The position numbers and the translations under genes were made by a program. Below the pieces are notes generated by a model, which saw only the letters and a list, made by a program, of their open reading frames with translations, was not told the DNA's origin and searched no databases. Shown here piece by piece: positions 12,644 to 23,833 of a stretch of DNA of 64,000 nt. The stretch comes from Rusavskia elegans (taxonomy: Eukaryota > Ascomycota > Lecanoromycetes > Teloschistales > Teloschistaceae). The stretch is from the NCBI GenBank assembly GCA_011316305.1, contig SAUG01000044.1, positions 558,001 to 622,000 on the forward strand. The letters are read 5' to 3'. Each line of letters opens with the position of its first letter. Position 1 is the first letter of the stretch.

Positions 12644-12791
12644 CTCGCGTTAAAACTCGCGCTGAAATAGTATAAATTATATAATTTATATCGAAGCTTT
12701 AGCGTATAGATCGCTCTAAAGGTTCGCGTTAAAAATTCGCGCTAAAAGGTTATAGATTAGATAATTTATACCGAGGCTTTAGCGCGCTAGT
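12644..12791. repeat. Two-copy tandem repeat, unit about 78 bp
   Basis: A unit beginning 'ctcgcgttaaaactcgcgct' is followed about 78 bp later by 'ttcgcgttaaaaattcgcgc'. Both continue through 'taatttata..cgaagctttagcg' or its G/A variant. Each unit also contains an internal doublet of the 'cgcg' motif. It is embedded in RIP-type sequence. Confidence 0.5.
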
Positions 12792-13265
12792 TTAGTTTAG
12801 GAAGTAAAAATTCTATATAGAGTTTTTATCTATTCTATAATTAATTAACTAGATACAATTACTTCTATAGTTTATTCTAGTATATTAAACTACGTATTTA
12901 CTTTAATAGATTATAAACCCGGATTTATAATAGTACTTTCTAATATAATCGATACGTATAGTAAATTCTAGGCCTTTTCAACCGATATAGGGCTTTAGAC
13001 TACTATAGCCCGCGAGGGACTAATATATACTATTTGATAGAAAAGCGATATCGAAATCTAATATCGAAGAACGGAATCTTTAAATAGTATATTTAAATCG
13101 AAAATAGAATCGAGATAGTCCGGCTATACTATTACTATTTAGAAATCTTTAGAAAAAGACCCGGTCTAAATAGAAAATAGTATCTACTATACGGAATAGT
13201 ATATTTAAATCAATAAAAAAATCTCTAAATCGAATCGATTTCGATGGAATCTAACGTTAATTAGT

Positions 13266-13758
13266 TGTTATAGAGCTATCGAAGGGATCTGGTATCTCCA
13301 AGGGTTGGTTGAACTTATTAGTATATCTGTAAACGGAGGTATAACGGATAATTATTTAAATTGATAATAATAATAAGTCGGTTTATTTACTAGAGCAGTA
13401 TATAGCGATAACTAATAATATAAATACGAGCTATAAAGGCGTCGAGTTCGAAGTCTATATAGATAATAAAATTCTCTATTACTTAGATTATTTACTAATC
13501 GAGATAACTAAACTAGTCTTTTTTTAGTATATTTTTTTACCGAAATAACTAAAATAGCCTGTCTTTAGAATATTTACCCGCTAAAATAGCTAAGATTAGG
13601 ATATTTATTGTATTTACTCGCTAAAACTACTAAAATACTTTTTAATATTAATATTAAAGCCGTTTTATATATCTCTGCCTGTCGAGGCGTAATAGGAAAT
13701 CTAACGCTATATTAAACACTATCGCGATCCCGAAGGTACGCCGTCTGTACTTATAATA
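13266..13758 (-). mobile_element. Solo LTR of the 493-bp gypsy family
   Basis: The sequence from TGTTATAGAGCTATC to ...CTGTACTTATAATA is the reverse complement of the 493-bp LTR of the element at 23341-30021, and it has exactly the same length (493 bp). It is flanked by TTAGT (13261-13265) and TTAAT (13759-13763), a 5-bp target duplication that differs by one G-to-A change. No internal retroelement sequence adjoins, so it is a solo LTR left by recombination between two LTRs. Both flanks carry copies of a repeat containing 'aatagtatatttaaat' (near 13090, 13195 and 13815), so the insertion split an older repeat array. Confidence 0.8.
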
Positions 13759-15990
13759 TTAATATATCGAAGGGAGAATCCGGCCTAAAAATAAACAGTA
13801 TCTAATACGCGAAATAGTATATTTAAATCGAAAATAGAATCTATATATTAAAAATGATTCGATACGATCTAGCTAAAAAAAGCTATCGCCCGATAGAATT
13901 AATATTAGGATTTTCGAAAAGTAGCTTTGGAAGCCCTATAATTTTAATAGAGGCTTTATAGATTCGAACGGCTTTCGGGAGCCCCGTATAGCGTCTCTGT
14001 ATATCAGAGGGCGTTACGTTCGAGCCTAACTATAGCCGTAGACGTAATTCGAGCTATTAAATAGTAAGAAAGTTCTAGTATGGATTACTATAACTAATCC
14101 CGTATCGCCGAAAAAGTAGAGTTATAAAATTATAAGGTACTTGCGTTATATAGATAATTATAAAAGAGAAACAGGGTAGTATTTAATAATTATATTGATA
14201 ACTAATAAAAGAAGCTATCTAATAGGAATAAAAAGTAATATATATAGTAAAAGGGCCGACCTGCTAAATAGAGGCGGCTCTATAGCTCTAGCAGCTCTAA
14301 TTAAATTAAACTATTAGTCCGTTTATCTAACTAATAAATATAAATATATCTATAGAGTCGTAGACGTGATATAGTCCTTTCTATAATATCTTTTACCTAG
14401 CGTCTCTTAACTATAGAATATAAATCTATACCTTTTTTTCTTTTTTTCTTTTTTATAATTTTTATTATATGTTTCTATATTTCGTATCTAAAGCTTTATA
14501 AATATATTTAGTATTAAAATAAAATAATACTATTTCTCTATATTCTTTATTTATATAATATATCTAAAGTTTATTAAATTCTTTTGGATATCGATATTTA
14601 TATAAAGTATACTAAATTTTTAAAGCCGTATAATATATATATATCCGATATAATATATATATTCTATTTATCCTTTTTTTTATTTCGATATATTTACGAA
14701 ATAAATTCGCTTTATTTAGTATTTTAAAGCTTTAGAAAAGAAAAAAAAAAATTTATTATTTAGAAATAACCTATTCTATTATAGTTTAATAAACTCGATA
14801 AATCTATTTCCTTTAATTCGACTAGTAATTTTATACTATCCGCGTAAAAGAAGTCTATTAAATTAATATCGGTATTTGATTTAGATAATTTTAATCGATT
14901 TCTAAAAAGGTTTAACTTCTTTTAACTATTAGAGATAATAAATTTATAAAAGAGTATCTAGTTAAAAATTCGTTTATTCGGTATTTCTTCCTTTAAATCT
15001 AGTTATATATCTATATTATAGATTGCTTCTAGATTTTTTAATATCTTAGCTAATTCTCGTTCTTTAATTACTATATCGTACTATAATAACGATAATAAAA
15101 ACTAGCTAAAATCTTTATCTTTTAGTTATTTTTTTAATATAGAGTCTAGTATTTTTTATATAGTATCCGAACTTTATTCTAAAGTATAGCTATTTTCGCT
15201 ATATTAGATTTTCTTAATATAATCTATCTATAGTTTTTAGATTATTTTCTAGCTTTTATAGTATTGATTTTCTAATTACTATAGAAGGTATTTATATTCT
15301 TTCTATATTTTAGTTTTTATACTTCGCTTCCTTTTTTAAATCTTTTATCTAATTTTTCAATCTATTCGTAATCCGTAAATGATATTATATCGAGTTTTTT
15401 ATATGATAAATTCTTATATACAAGGAAGTATATCATCTAGAATTGTATTCTTCTTTCTATAACGTTTTCCTATATCGGTATTCTAGAAATTAATTCTTTC
15501 TATTCGTTTTCTAGAATAAAATATAATCTAGGGTTTATAATTGATATAAAATTTACGAGCTTCCGGACTCGTTTTATAAATCAATTTTAGAAGCTATTTC
15601 TAATATTAAAAAGATAATTTCGAGTCATAATAATATAATATTGGAATTTAAAATTTTATATTATTTGAAACGAATATATTCTATTAGTAAAACTCGTTTC
15701 ATCATCTAATATCGGGTCAAAATAGCTTTCAAACTCGTTTTAAAAATCTATGTTCGAAATCATCTTTAATATTAAAATAATAATTTCGATTTATAGTAGA
15801 ATAATATTAGAATTCAATTTATATATTATTTAGAACGAATATATTTTATTAGTAAAACTAATTAATTAAATTTTTTATTCGAATTTTTTTTGATATCAAA
15901 TTATTTAATAGCTATTAAGAAAAATCTATATATATATTATATTATCTAAAAGCTTCAATTTAATTCTTTTATTAGTTCGAATTTCAATCT

Positions 15991-16810
15991 ATAACGTCAG
16001 ATATATATTACGTGCATGCAATAGAAAGCTGGAGGCATTGGAATTAGATAAAGCTTGGCGCCGGCCTAGTAGGGCTGGTGGGGCTATCAGAAATATTACC
16101 AATAACCCCTTTTCTTAAATATCTAATTATTCAACGCCTATTAGCCAAAATTTGATTATTTTAATATTCTTAGAAAGCTTTGAATAAATTTTTCAATTTA
16201 TATAATTTGCAGTTTATAACGTCAGCTGCGTATTATATATATATAGTTGGAAGTTATAGATATCGAATTTAGGTAAAGCTTGGCGCCGGCCTCGTAGAGC
16301 TGTCAGAAATATTACTAACAATCCTTGTTTGCATATACAATTTCTCAACGCCTATTAGCCAGAATTTAATTATTTTTATATCGTTCGAAAACTCTAAATA
16401 AACTCTTTAATATATATGATCTTTAGCCTATAACGTCACCTGCGTATTACGTATATATAGTAGAAAGTTAGAGGTATTAGATTTAGCTAAGCTTTAGTAT
16501 TTCTGGTAGAGCTGCCAGGAATATCACTAATAACCCTTGCTTGTATACGCAATTTCTTAGTATCTATTAGCCAGAATCTAATTACTTTTATTCTTCGAAA
16601 GCTCTAAATAAATTCTTTAATATTTATAATTTTTAGCCTATAAAGTCAACTGCGTATTACGTGTATACAGTAGAAAATTACAGGCGCTGGATTTAGATAA
16701 AGTTTGGCGCCGGCCCGATAGGGCTGGTAGGCCTATCAGTATCTATACGGTCGTAATAGATAAAAGTATTTTACACGCCTGATTTCTTAACGTTTATTAG
16801 TCAGATAAAT
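15991..16810. repeat. Four-copy tandem array, unit about 210-225 bp
   Basis: Four head-to-tail copies start with 'ataacgtca' or variants at 15991, 16216, 16430 and 16640 (spacings 225, 214 and 210 bp). Each contains 'tgcgtattac', a 'ttggcgccggcc'-type GC core (decayed in copy 3), 'gctgtcagaaatatta' and 'caacgcctattagccaga'. The copies differ mostly by transitions. The retained GC-rich core in such AT-rich surroundings is notable. There are no ORFs and no CRISPR-like spacer logic. It could be subterminal repeats of a transposon or a minisatellite. Confidence 0.75.
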
Positions 16811-17849
16811 ATACAAATTAGATATATTTATAGAATTTATCAAACTTTTTAAATAGAATCAATTTACAACTAATTATATTCGTTGGCGTAAAAGTTATTC
16901 TATACAGAAATTTTAATCGAGTTTTAAAGTTCGGTTACGTTACTGCAGTTCTGATAAAGCGAATAGTTATCAGTAATGCGAATTCCAATATTATATTTAA
17001 TAGATAATCAAATCGCCGATAGTTTTACTAAAATACTATTTGAAAATAATTTAATAAAATTTGTATATATATTGGAACTAGAAGAGACGATAAAATAATA
17101 ATCTAAATCTCTATCGAAAGTTTCTATCTAAAATTATTCTAGCTAATCAACGTTCGAGATTTATAAAATTTAAATCGGTTTAGTTTTAATTATTAAAATT
17201 TGTTTATATTTTCTAATATATTCTTTTTACAGAAATGTATTTAGATTCTATTCAATATAATTACTCTAGAAGATATATTGTTTTTATCTACTATCGACGT
17301 TACTACGCTAGAAACTCGATATATTTATAAAACGTTTAATTAAAACGCTTATTCTCTTTAAATCTCTATCGATAATAACTATATAATATATTATTATTAA
17401 TATATATAGTAGGTATATAATAGTTTCGTACTTATATAATCGAGCGATCAATTTTTTTGCTAATATTAACTATATATTGGAGTTGTTTTACTTTGTACTA
17501 AATATAATTTTAGATTTATAATAATTTACTGTTCTAAAATCTATAGTTCGAATTCTAGTTATAGTTATTAATTTTTTTAATCTCTTTTATTTCTATTTAA
17601 AAAAGCCGATTAACTGTTAGATATTTTAATTCAAAAGTTTAAATCCAGAAATTTAAAATCAAAAACTTTGAATAGAAATTTTAGATTATATAAATAAAGT
17701 TATTAAATTTAAATATCTAATCTAGATAAACTTTATAACGTTTATCCAGAGCTAATCATTTAGCGGAAACAAGTCTATTTAAATATAGTAGTTTTAGCAT
17801 ATAGATTTTTTAAACATTCAACCAGTGCCTACTCTACTATTTTAACAGT

Positions 17850-18253
17850 TGTGACCATCCAAACGGGGCTTTACCAAGCCAACACCAAATCTTGACCTTC
17901 GAAACAGAGCAAGATCCCATTCAGGTGCCTCTTGACCCGCAAGCTGCGTCTCGAGCCGCTGACGAGAAACACAAGCGCAATGCCACTGCTCCTATCGATT
18001 TCCAAAGCGACGCAAAGTGAAGGAACGAGAGATCTTACTAGTAAAGTTACTGGAAGTTACTGAGGAGAAAATTAACTATTAGTGGGAACGAGACTTCCTG
18101 CAAGACGTGGTCCTACAAAACAGAATCCCTATACCACCTCGGCCGCTATCGCCGAGGCGGAGAAGACATGATTTACTAGGTGGACCGAAAGTGCCAAAAT
18201 GTCTGCTCAAGCCGGAAAAAGAAACGGTTTTCACGAATGATGGAGCTTCTTGA
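17850..18253 (+). pseudogene. bZIP transcription factor pseudogene
   Basis: Frame 1 reads a leader (LTFETEQDPIQVPLDP) and then QAASRAADEKHKRNATA, the start of a basic region of the fungal Cys3/MetR type. One base later the frame shifts to SYRFPKRRKVKERE, completing the N-x7-R basic motif and passing into a zipper-like helix (LLVKLLEVTEEKINY). A TAG at 18080-18082 then interrupts before WERDFLQDVVLQ. It continues through IPIPPRPLSPRRRRH to a stop at 18251-18253. A single-base deletion near 17990 plus one nonsense codon (CAG or TGG to TAG) account for both breaks. The break between AT-rich DNA and this gene remnant lies near 17840. Family assignment rests on the basic region; no working start codon was identified. 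Confidence 0.65.
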
Positions 18254-19441
18254 ACCGCGCTTCCACGCCCCTACCACCACTACCGTCAGGAGAATGAGTC
18301 CGTGTTGAGCCTGCCCTCGCGCCCTCGTGTGCACTCGACGCCGTCTCAAATGCCACGCCCTACTCACAGGCAATGATGGAGAAAGTGGCTTTCACATCTC
18401 AAGCTGTCCGGAAGCTACTAGCCATTATAAAGAGGGGAAAGAAAGCTAGAGCGTCTCACACTTTGTGAAGGACCACGACGCTGAACCAGGGAGATTGTGC
18501 TTCGTAATACCTCGCAATACCATACGTTCCAGGGCACAGCGGCAATTCCGAGCGCTATATTTGGTAATTCCAAACACGGGAACAACCGACTCGTGCAAAG
18601 AACGGGTGACAGGGTGGGCAACCGTAAGCAGCTTGCACGAGCAAAGGAGTACCTGCCATAAAAGATACAGCTTATAGGCGGTTGTCAACTCTGTTAGAGA
18701 GGCATTCGGCTCCGCTTCTTTGAATCCTGATCCTTGATCAATAATTGCGCCCGGGGTCCGAGCTTGTGGCGTCGAGGCACCCTACCACGAGGAAGGCCCA
18801 TTAAGATGACTGTCTGTTGTGGACGTCGACATAAGCAGTTCCGTATTAAATGTCGATGACGGACAGTCAGGTATATAAGACTCTTGTCGAAAAGTGGCTC
18901 GAGTTATGAATATAGATTATCTCATGATTCGTCGCTTCACAACAATTCCTCCTCCAGAGTAGCGACGCTGCGATAAAGGCGGGAAGATGCGCCCTACATA
19001 GCTCGATCAATTTGTCTTCTACGACCAATCATTGTCGAGATACTGGTTGGCGATTCCATTTATCCTTACCTATCTCTAAAACATAGTTTTCATCTTATTT
19101 TCGCGCATCCCCCAATCATATTATGATAATCAACAACTGAGGACGCGATGTGTATTAGAATCCTGATTCTCCTTTCTCTAACCCCCCTATTTATTACATA
19201 CACCCAAAGCCGGTAGGTAAAAGCCGATCCCCTTTGCATGCGTGAGCGGTATCAATTTGTGATATGTGCAAGACGAGAAAAACCATCAACCCGCTGTAAT
19301 TAGTCCTCAGTAGGATCATCTGGGAGGATGTTGGCCCAGAAACGGACGCGGTAAAAGAAAGTTAAGATAAAGAGTGAATACTCCTCGTCCACTATAGGTA
19401 ACATTCCATCGCCTCTACTCTCTGTTATTTGGCATCCCACC
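18254..19441. other. Intergenic region, GC-normal
   Basis: No supported gene. Short ORFs at 18418-18688 overlap on both strands without family resemblance. A stem-loop can be drawn at 18807-18869 (TGACTGTC paired with GACAGTCA plus CGTCGACAT with ATGTCGATG). The right part is expected to hold the 3' end of the CENP-B-like gene transcript. Confidence 0.3.
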
Positions 19442-21128
19442 CTATAGCCCATGATCTCTGAGCTTTAACTTCTCCCTCAGCTTCCCCATAGTGATATAAT
19501 CCCGAGGATCTATTATGGGCTGCAATGTGAAGAATTTCATAAGGGTGTCTAATGCGCGCCTGGCATCATCTTGGGACGGGGGTGGATTGGAAGACAAGTA
19601 GCCTGAGGGACTGGTGTTACGGGGAAATGCGGAGAGTAGACATTTCGGAGGGGCTGTTGGGGAGAATTCTATATTTGTTGCGACGAGAGTGTTGGAGGCG
19701 GTGTGCGGATTGGTGTTGTACATAATCGAGTCAGAACTTAGCGTAGGCTCTTGTATCTCTTCGAGAGGGGATTCCAGAGCCTGCGTTGCCCTGGATTCGT
19801 GGAATAAGTTGGTGTTTGACATGGGTTCGGTGATTGCTGTTGCCGGATGTGTATTATTGAAAGGAGCACTGATAATGGTCGGAAATATCTGTGGTCTCGG
19901 GCTGCAATCGGCTGGGGCTAGAGTGGGGAGACAAGGTATCTGATACAGAATACTTGGGTTCGGATCGCAAGTTGACACTGAAGAGAACGACGGCGATTGC
20001 GGACTTCGCAGATCCAGAGAGAACGTTGAAGATACGGCGGTGGCCCTTAAATAGGTTTCGACAGAATGCTCGCTTTGCGAGTAGGGCCTTCTGAAAGTTG
20101 GATGGAAGTCGCCGAACCCAGTAGAACCCTCATTGTTCACCTTTCGTTGGTTTGACAGTCCGAGATACTGCTCAGCGGATAATGTTAGCGAGATATCAAG
20201 CGGTTGTTGAAGGCTAGGAACTGCGTTAAGCGGCTGAACCGTATCGAGATTTTCTGCACCTGAGACTGGCAGACTGGCACTAAGAAGCCCGTGTCTCTGC
20301 TTGAACTCCTCCAACCAGACAGGGCTGTTGTATTTGTCAAGACAATCCGAGCTACCCACTATAGCCGCGAATGCTTTGGCCTTATCTCCAATCATTTCAT
20401 TGCTTAAAAGTAATCCTCGGTCTTGTTGCTTTTTGGTCCAGACGGATAGAGCGTGTTCGATGTCTGGAATCTTGTCTTTTGCCCGTTTGATAGGTGACCG
20501 ACTTCCGTCTTCGAGATGAAGATACTTATTCTTGTGGCGCAGCACCTTGGATACAGTACTGTTACAGATGTCAGAGGTTACTTAAGCGCCGGTTCATCCT
20601 TAGCCGGGTCTGACATACCTTCGCTCGACGCCGAACAGTGCTGAAATTCTTGTTAGTTGTGAGGAAGCTCAGCGCAATACAGGCGTTCTACTCACATCCA
20701 ATTTCCATCTGTTTGACGGTTGGATGCTCCTCGTGATACAGACATATCCGTCGTCGATCCTGGTTATTCAATATCCTTCGCCCGGATCTTGGTCCTAGTG
20801 CTGGAGGAGAGGATTGCGTTGCGGATAACGGTTTCGCAGATACTGTCGATGTCGAGGGCGCAATGAGTCTTGGTGTTTGGAAAGGCGCCGCCGGGGTAGA
20901 TTGCGGTTGTGATAAAGGCGGAATGACGGACGGATTGGTCACTTGACTCGGCCATTGTGGGACAATCAAAGAGTAAGGAGGAGAGTTCGTAGGATGAGAC
21001 ATTGGCGTTGATTGAAGGTAACTTGGATCCATTTTCATATGCGAGGGTCGGTGACATATACGAACCGTTGAACCTGTATAACGGGGAATGTTGCGATTGA
21101 TCGTCGGAAACACAGACCCACTGACCAC
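19442..21128 (-). CDS. CENP-B-type HTH DNA-binding protein with a 22-nt exon
   Basis: Exons on the minus strand: 21128-20696, 20640-20619 (22 nt) and 20558-19442, giving 523 residues. Introns are 55 bp (gtgagt...actaac...tttcag) and 60 bp (gtatgt...gtaacag). Joining them turns ...DRRRICLYHEEHPTVKQMEIG into a continuous CENP-B N-terminal (Psq-like) helix-turn-helix ending SLFGVERSTVSKVLRHKNKYL, around residues 116-165. It is followed near residues 175-240 by a Tc5/CENP-B-type HTH (ALSVWTKKQQDRGLLLSNEMI...PVWLEEFKQRHGL). The remainder is Ser/Pro-rich with no DDE transposase core. Such proteins descend from pogo/Tigger-type transposases and usually bind DNA. The first ATG may not be the true start; MKMDPSYLQ 30 residues in is an alternative. 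Surrounded by RIP blocks but itself undamaged. Confidence 0.8.
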
Positions 21129-22560
21129 CGTAGAGATGAGCGAACAGATTAATAAGTCTACATCTGGAAAAGATGGGGGTCGCGTCTGCTAAGAGCGTGG
21201 GACGGTAGAAGTAAAAACGGTGTAGCCCAACGGCATCCCAAGTGCCGAGGAGGCGTTAAACGTCCTCGTCCTTCTTGACTTTCTTCCCACTCCTGCTATC
21301 ACAAAGAGAGCGGGGTTAGGTTTAGGGGGCAAGCCTCGTCGGACCCACAGATAAGATCAGACGATACCAAAGGTAGCATATAACACTAAATTGGTTCTAG
21401 CGGAATGGATTCCGCCTGAAGAGCCCCTGAATTTAGAACCCTAGCAGCGGAAGGGATAGATCAATGAGCTAGTGAACACTTTCAAGGTCTGCTCGCATTG
21501 TTCCCAGGGCGTATTGGGTCAAGGACCAAAGCTTTACCGAAGTTAAAGAAGTTGATCTGTCGGAAAATGTTGTAACAATGTGGCTCCTCCTGTATATGCT
21601 TGCTTACGCGCCTTATATCCTCATTTACTTCTTTGGGCTTCAAGCAGGGTTTATTAACGGTAAAGTAGAAGTCCAAGGTGATTGCGTTCTGACGCAGACC
21701 TCTGCGCTGATATTGTAAAGACTATTATTACTTCCTCTATAGACAGCCGCACGCAACCATCGTTTCGTAGGGTAAATCTGGCCTCTATCTCGAAAATCTT
21801 ATGTAACACCTCCTACGGATTGACAAATATAATTCGCCGGGGCTAATTTTCAAGTCATCATAAACGTATATTATAAACAACTTAAGGCCGTAAGTCTTCG
21901 GTACAGATCAGGCGCCAACGAGTACCTTGCAAGTTCTTGGCGCTTAGAAATCCATGGATCGCATATGACTAGCTGTAAATAGATGTGTTACCGCCATCAC
22001 TTGCATTAGCGACGTTACGCTAGGAGAAAGACCACGTAGCCCCGTGGAATTAAAGCACATCATAGCCCTATACTAAAGCTAATTGGATAGATGCTGCCGC
22101 TGTCCGTGCACCTCAGCGTCACCCCGCTTATTAGTGCAATCACAGTATCACACTGAGCCAGTGGGTTTGGATACGTATTTGGATCCATGGTTGATACTGT
22201 GCAGCGCCAGCCTTGGAACTGGCGATTTGACTTCGCACCCGCTATCTGCTCTGGTCATAACCTCCTTCATCATAGCTCTGTTTTCTCCTAGGAAAGATTA
22301 TAGTTCTTTCAGATGTTGAACGATCCGATCCACCTTCTACAGCAGTAGGCGGCTCTTGACTTGCTTGATTCTAGCTTCCAGGCTGCTGTATTTGTCAGCA
22401 CGCTCGAAATATACCAAAGGAGATACTAACAGTAGTCTCGTATTCTAGGATGGTCTTCCGGAAATCCATAGTAGTATCAATCTTCTCTGTTACCACGGAT
22501 GATACCGTTTGCCTGGTCCGAGTTCCTCAAAGTTTATAGGACATCTGAGAATATATAGAC
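21129..22560. other. Intergenic region, no supported gene
   Basis: GC-normal DNA upstream of the CENP-B-like gene and probably holding its promoter. A 64-codon minus ORF (21482-21676) and a 78-codon plus ORF (22083-22319) are present, but neither shows a domain, an intron signature or a clear translation context. The sequence becomes AT-rich near 22550. Confidence 0.3.
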
Positions 22561-23340
22561 AGCAGCATATAGGTATTTGATTATAGCTATAGAAAAGAGT
22601 TTTATAGAAAAGTTGGTAAAGTAAAAATAGAATTCGCTAAAATTATATTAAATCTATTCAAATAAAAATAATAGTTATTCGCTATTAGTTATCTAATTTT
22701 AATAGCTAATAGATATATATTAAATTACATCTTTATTCCATTAATTTTTATATAGATTTATTTATATTTTAAAAGCTACTATAATATTTAATATAAATTT
22801 AGTCAATTAGATAATTTTATATCGTTAGACACTTTATTTTTTATACGAATCGGATCGGTATTAGTCGAGTTATAGATACTAGCGGTACTGGAAGTACTAG
22901 AATAAAAATTATAATTTTATTATTTAATTAAAAATATATTCTAAAGTTTTGAAAGTTTTATAAAGTCTTTATAATATAATATAGATAAAGTATTCGTAAA
23001 ATCATCTGCTAAAATTACTAGAAAAACCGTATATTTAACGTTAATATTTCTATTTCTAATTTTCTACCGAACCAATAGAAGAGAATATCTATATAACGGA
23101 ACTTAAATACAAACTATAAATTAAAACCTTTAGAAATATAGTTTATTGATATCTTTTCTATCTAGATATATAGTTAATTTTTCAGATCTAATAAAATCTT
23201 TTCGAAAGATCTATTTTATTAGATAAATTTTTTTCCAGTTACTATAGCGGAAAGTAGTTCGTTTTAATTGGAATTTAATATAACTATTTTCTGTTTAACG
23301 ATTTTCTAATCGATATAACCGTCGAATAATTTAAAATAAC
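22560..23340 (-). mobile_element. Ty1/copia remnant, part 1 (RNase H end), split by gypsy insertion
   Basis: RIP-degraded. Read on the minus strand, about 23220-23295 gives KQKIVILNSN(stop)NELLSAIVTGK, which resembles the copia RNase H segment around the conserved 'SKKQ..VALSS.EAEY' motif. The continuation lies beyond the gypsy element at 30027-30520, where the minus strand reads VIRII(stop)YLK. The two parts become contiguous if the gypsy element and one target duplication are removed. The remaining sequence is too mutated to read. Confidence 0.45.
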
Positions 23341-23833
23341 TGTTATAAGCACAGGCGGCGTGCCTTCGGGAACGCGGTAGTACTTAATACAGCGTAAAAT
23401 CTCCTATTACGCCTTAATAGGCAGGGATATATAGGACGGCTTTAGTATTAGTACTAAGGAGTATCTTAGTAGTTTTAGTAAGTAAATATTCTAAATATCC
23501 TAATTTTAGTAGTTTTAGTAAATAAGTACTATAAGTAAACTTAGTTTTAATAGTCTTAGTAAGTAAGTATCCTAAAATAAGGCTATTTTAGTTATTTTAG
23601 TCTATAAATAACCTAAGTAATAGAGAATTTTATTTATCTATATAGATTCCGAACTCGATATCTTTATAGCTCGTATTTAATTTATTAGTTATCGCTATAT
23701 ACTGCTCTAGTAATTAAACTAATTTATTCTCTTTTTAATTTAAAGTAATTACCCGTTATACCTCTATTTATAGATATACTAATAAATCTAACTAACCTTT
23801 AGAAATTCTAGACCTCTAGGTAGCCCTATAATA
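23341..23833 (+). repeat. 5' LTR of gypsy element
   Basis: 493 bp, from TGTTATAAGCACAGGCGGCG to ...GTAGCCCTATAATA. It is less RIP-damaged than its 3' partner at the left end: 'tgttataagcacaggcggcgtg' here versus 'tattataaatataggcggcgta' there, all G-to-A or C-to-T. Confidence 0.9.

Larger units (their letters stand above)
6240..17850. repeat. RIP-degraded AT-rich block 1
   Basis: About 11.6 kb of very AT-rich DNA dominated by TA, TAT and CTA/TAG words. CpA and TpG are scarce while CpG is still common, the pattern expected when RIP converts CpA to TpA on both strands. No ORF of consequence survives. Recognisable within it are a TIR element (8792-9734), a short tandem repeat (about 12644-12791), a solo LTR (13266-13758) flanked by repeats containing 'aatagtatatttaaat', and a four-copy array (15991-16810). 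The rest is too mutated to classify by eye. Confidence 0.8.

Noticed and set aside
15991..16810. Possible CRISPR array
   Set aside because: The repeat unit is over 200 bp with no spacer alternation, and the genome is eukaryotic. It is an ordinary tandem repeat.
22083..22319. 78-codon plus ORF in island 2
   Set aside because: No domain, no promoter or intron signs; low-information Cys/Ser/Leu composition.
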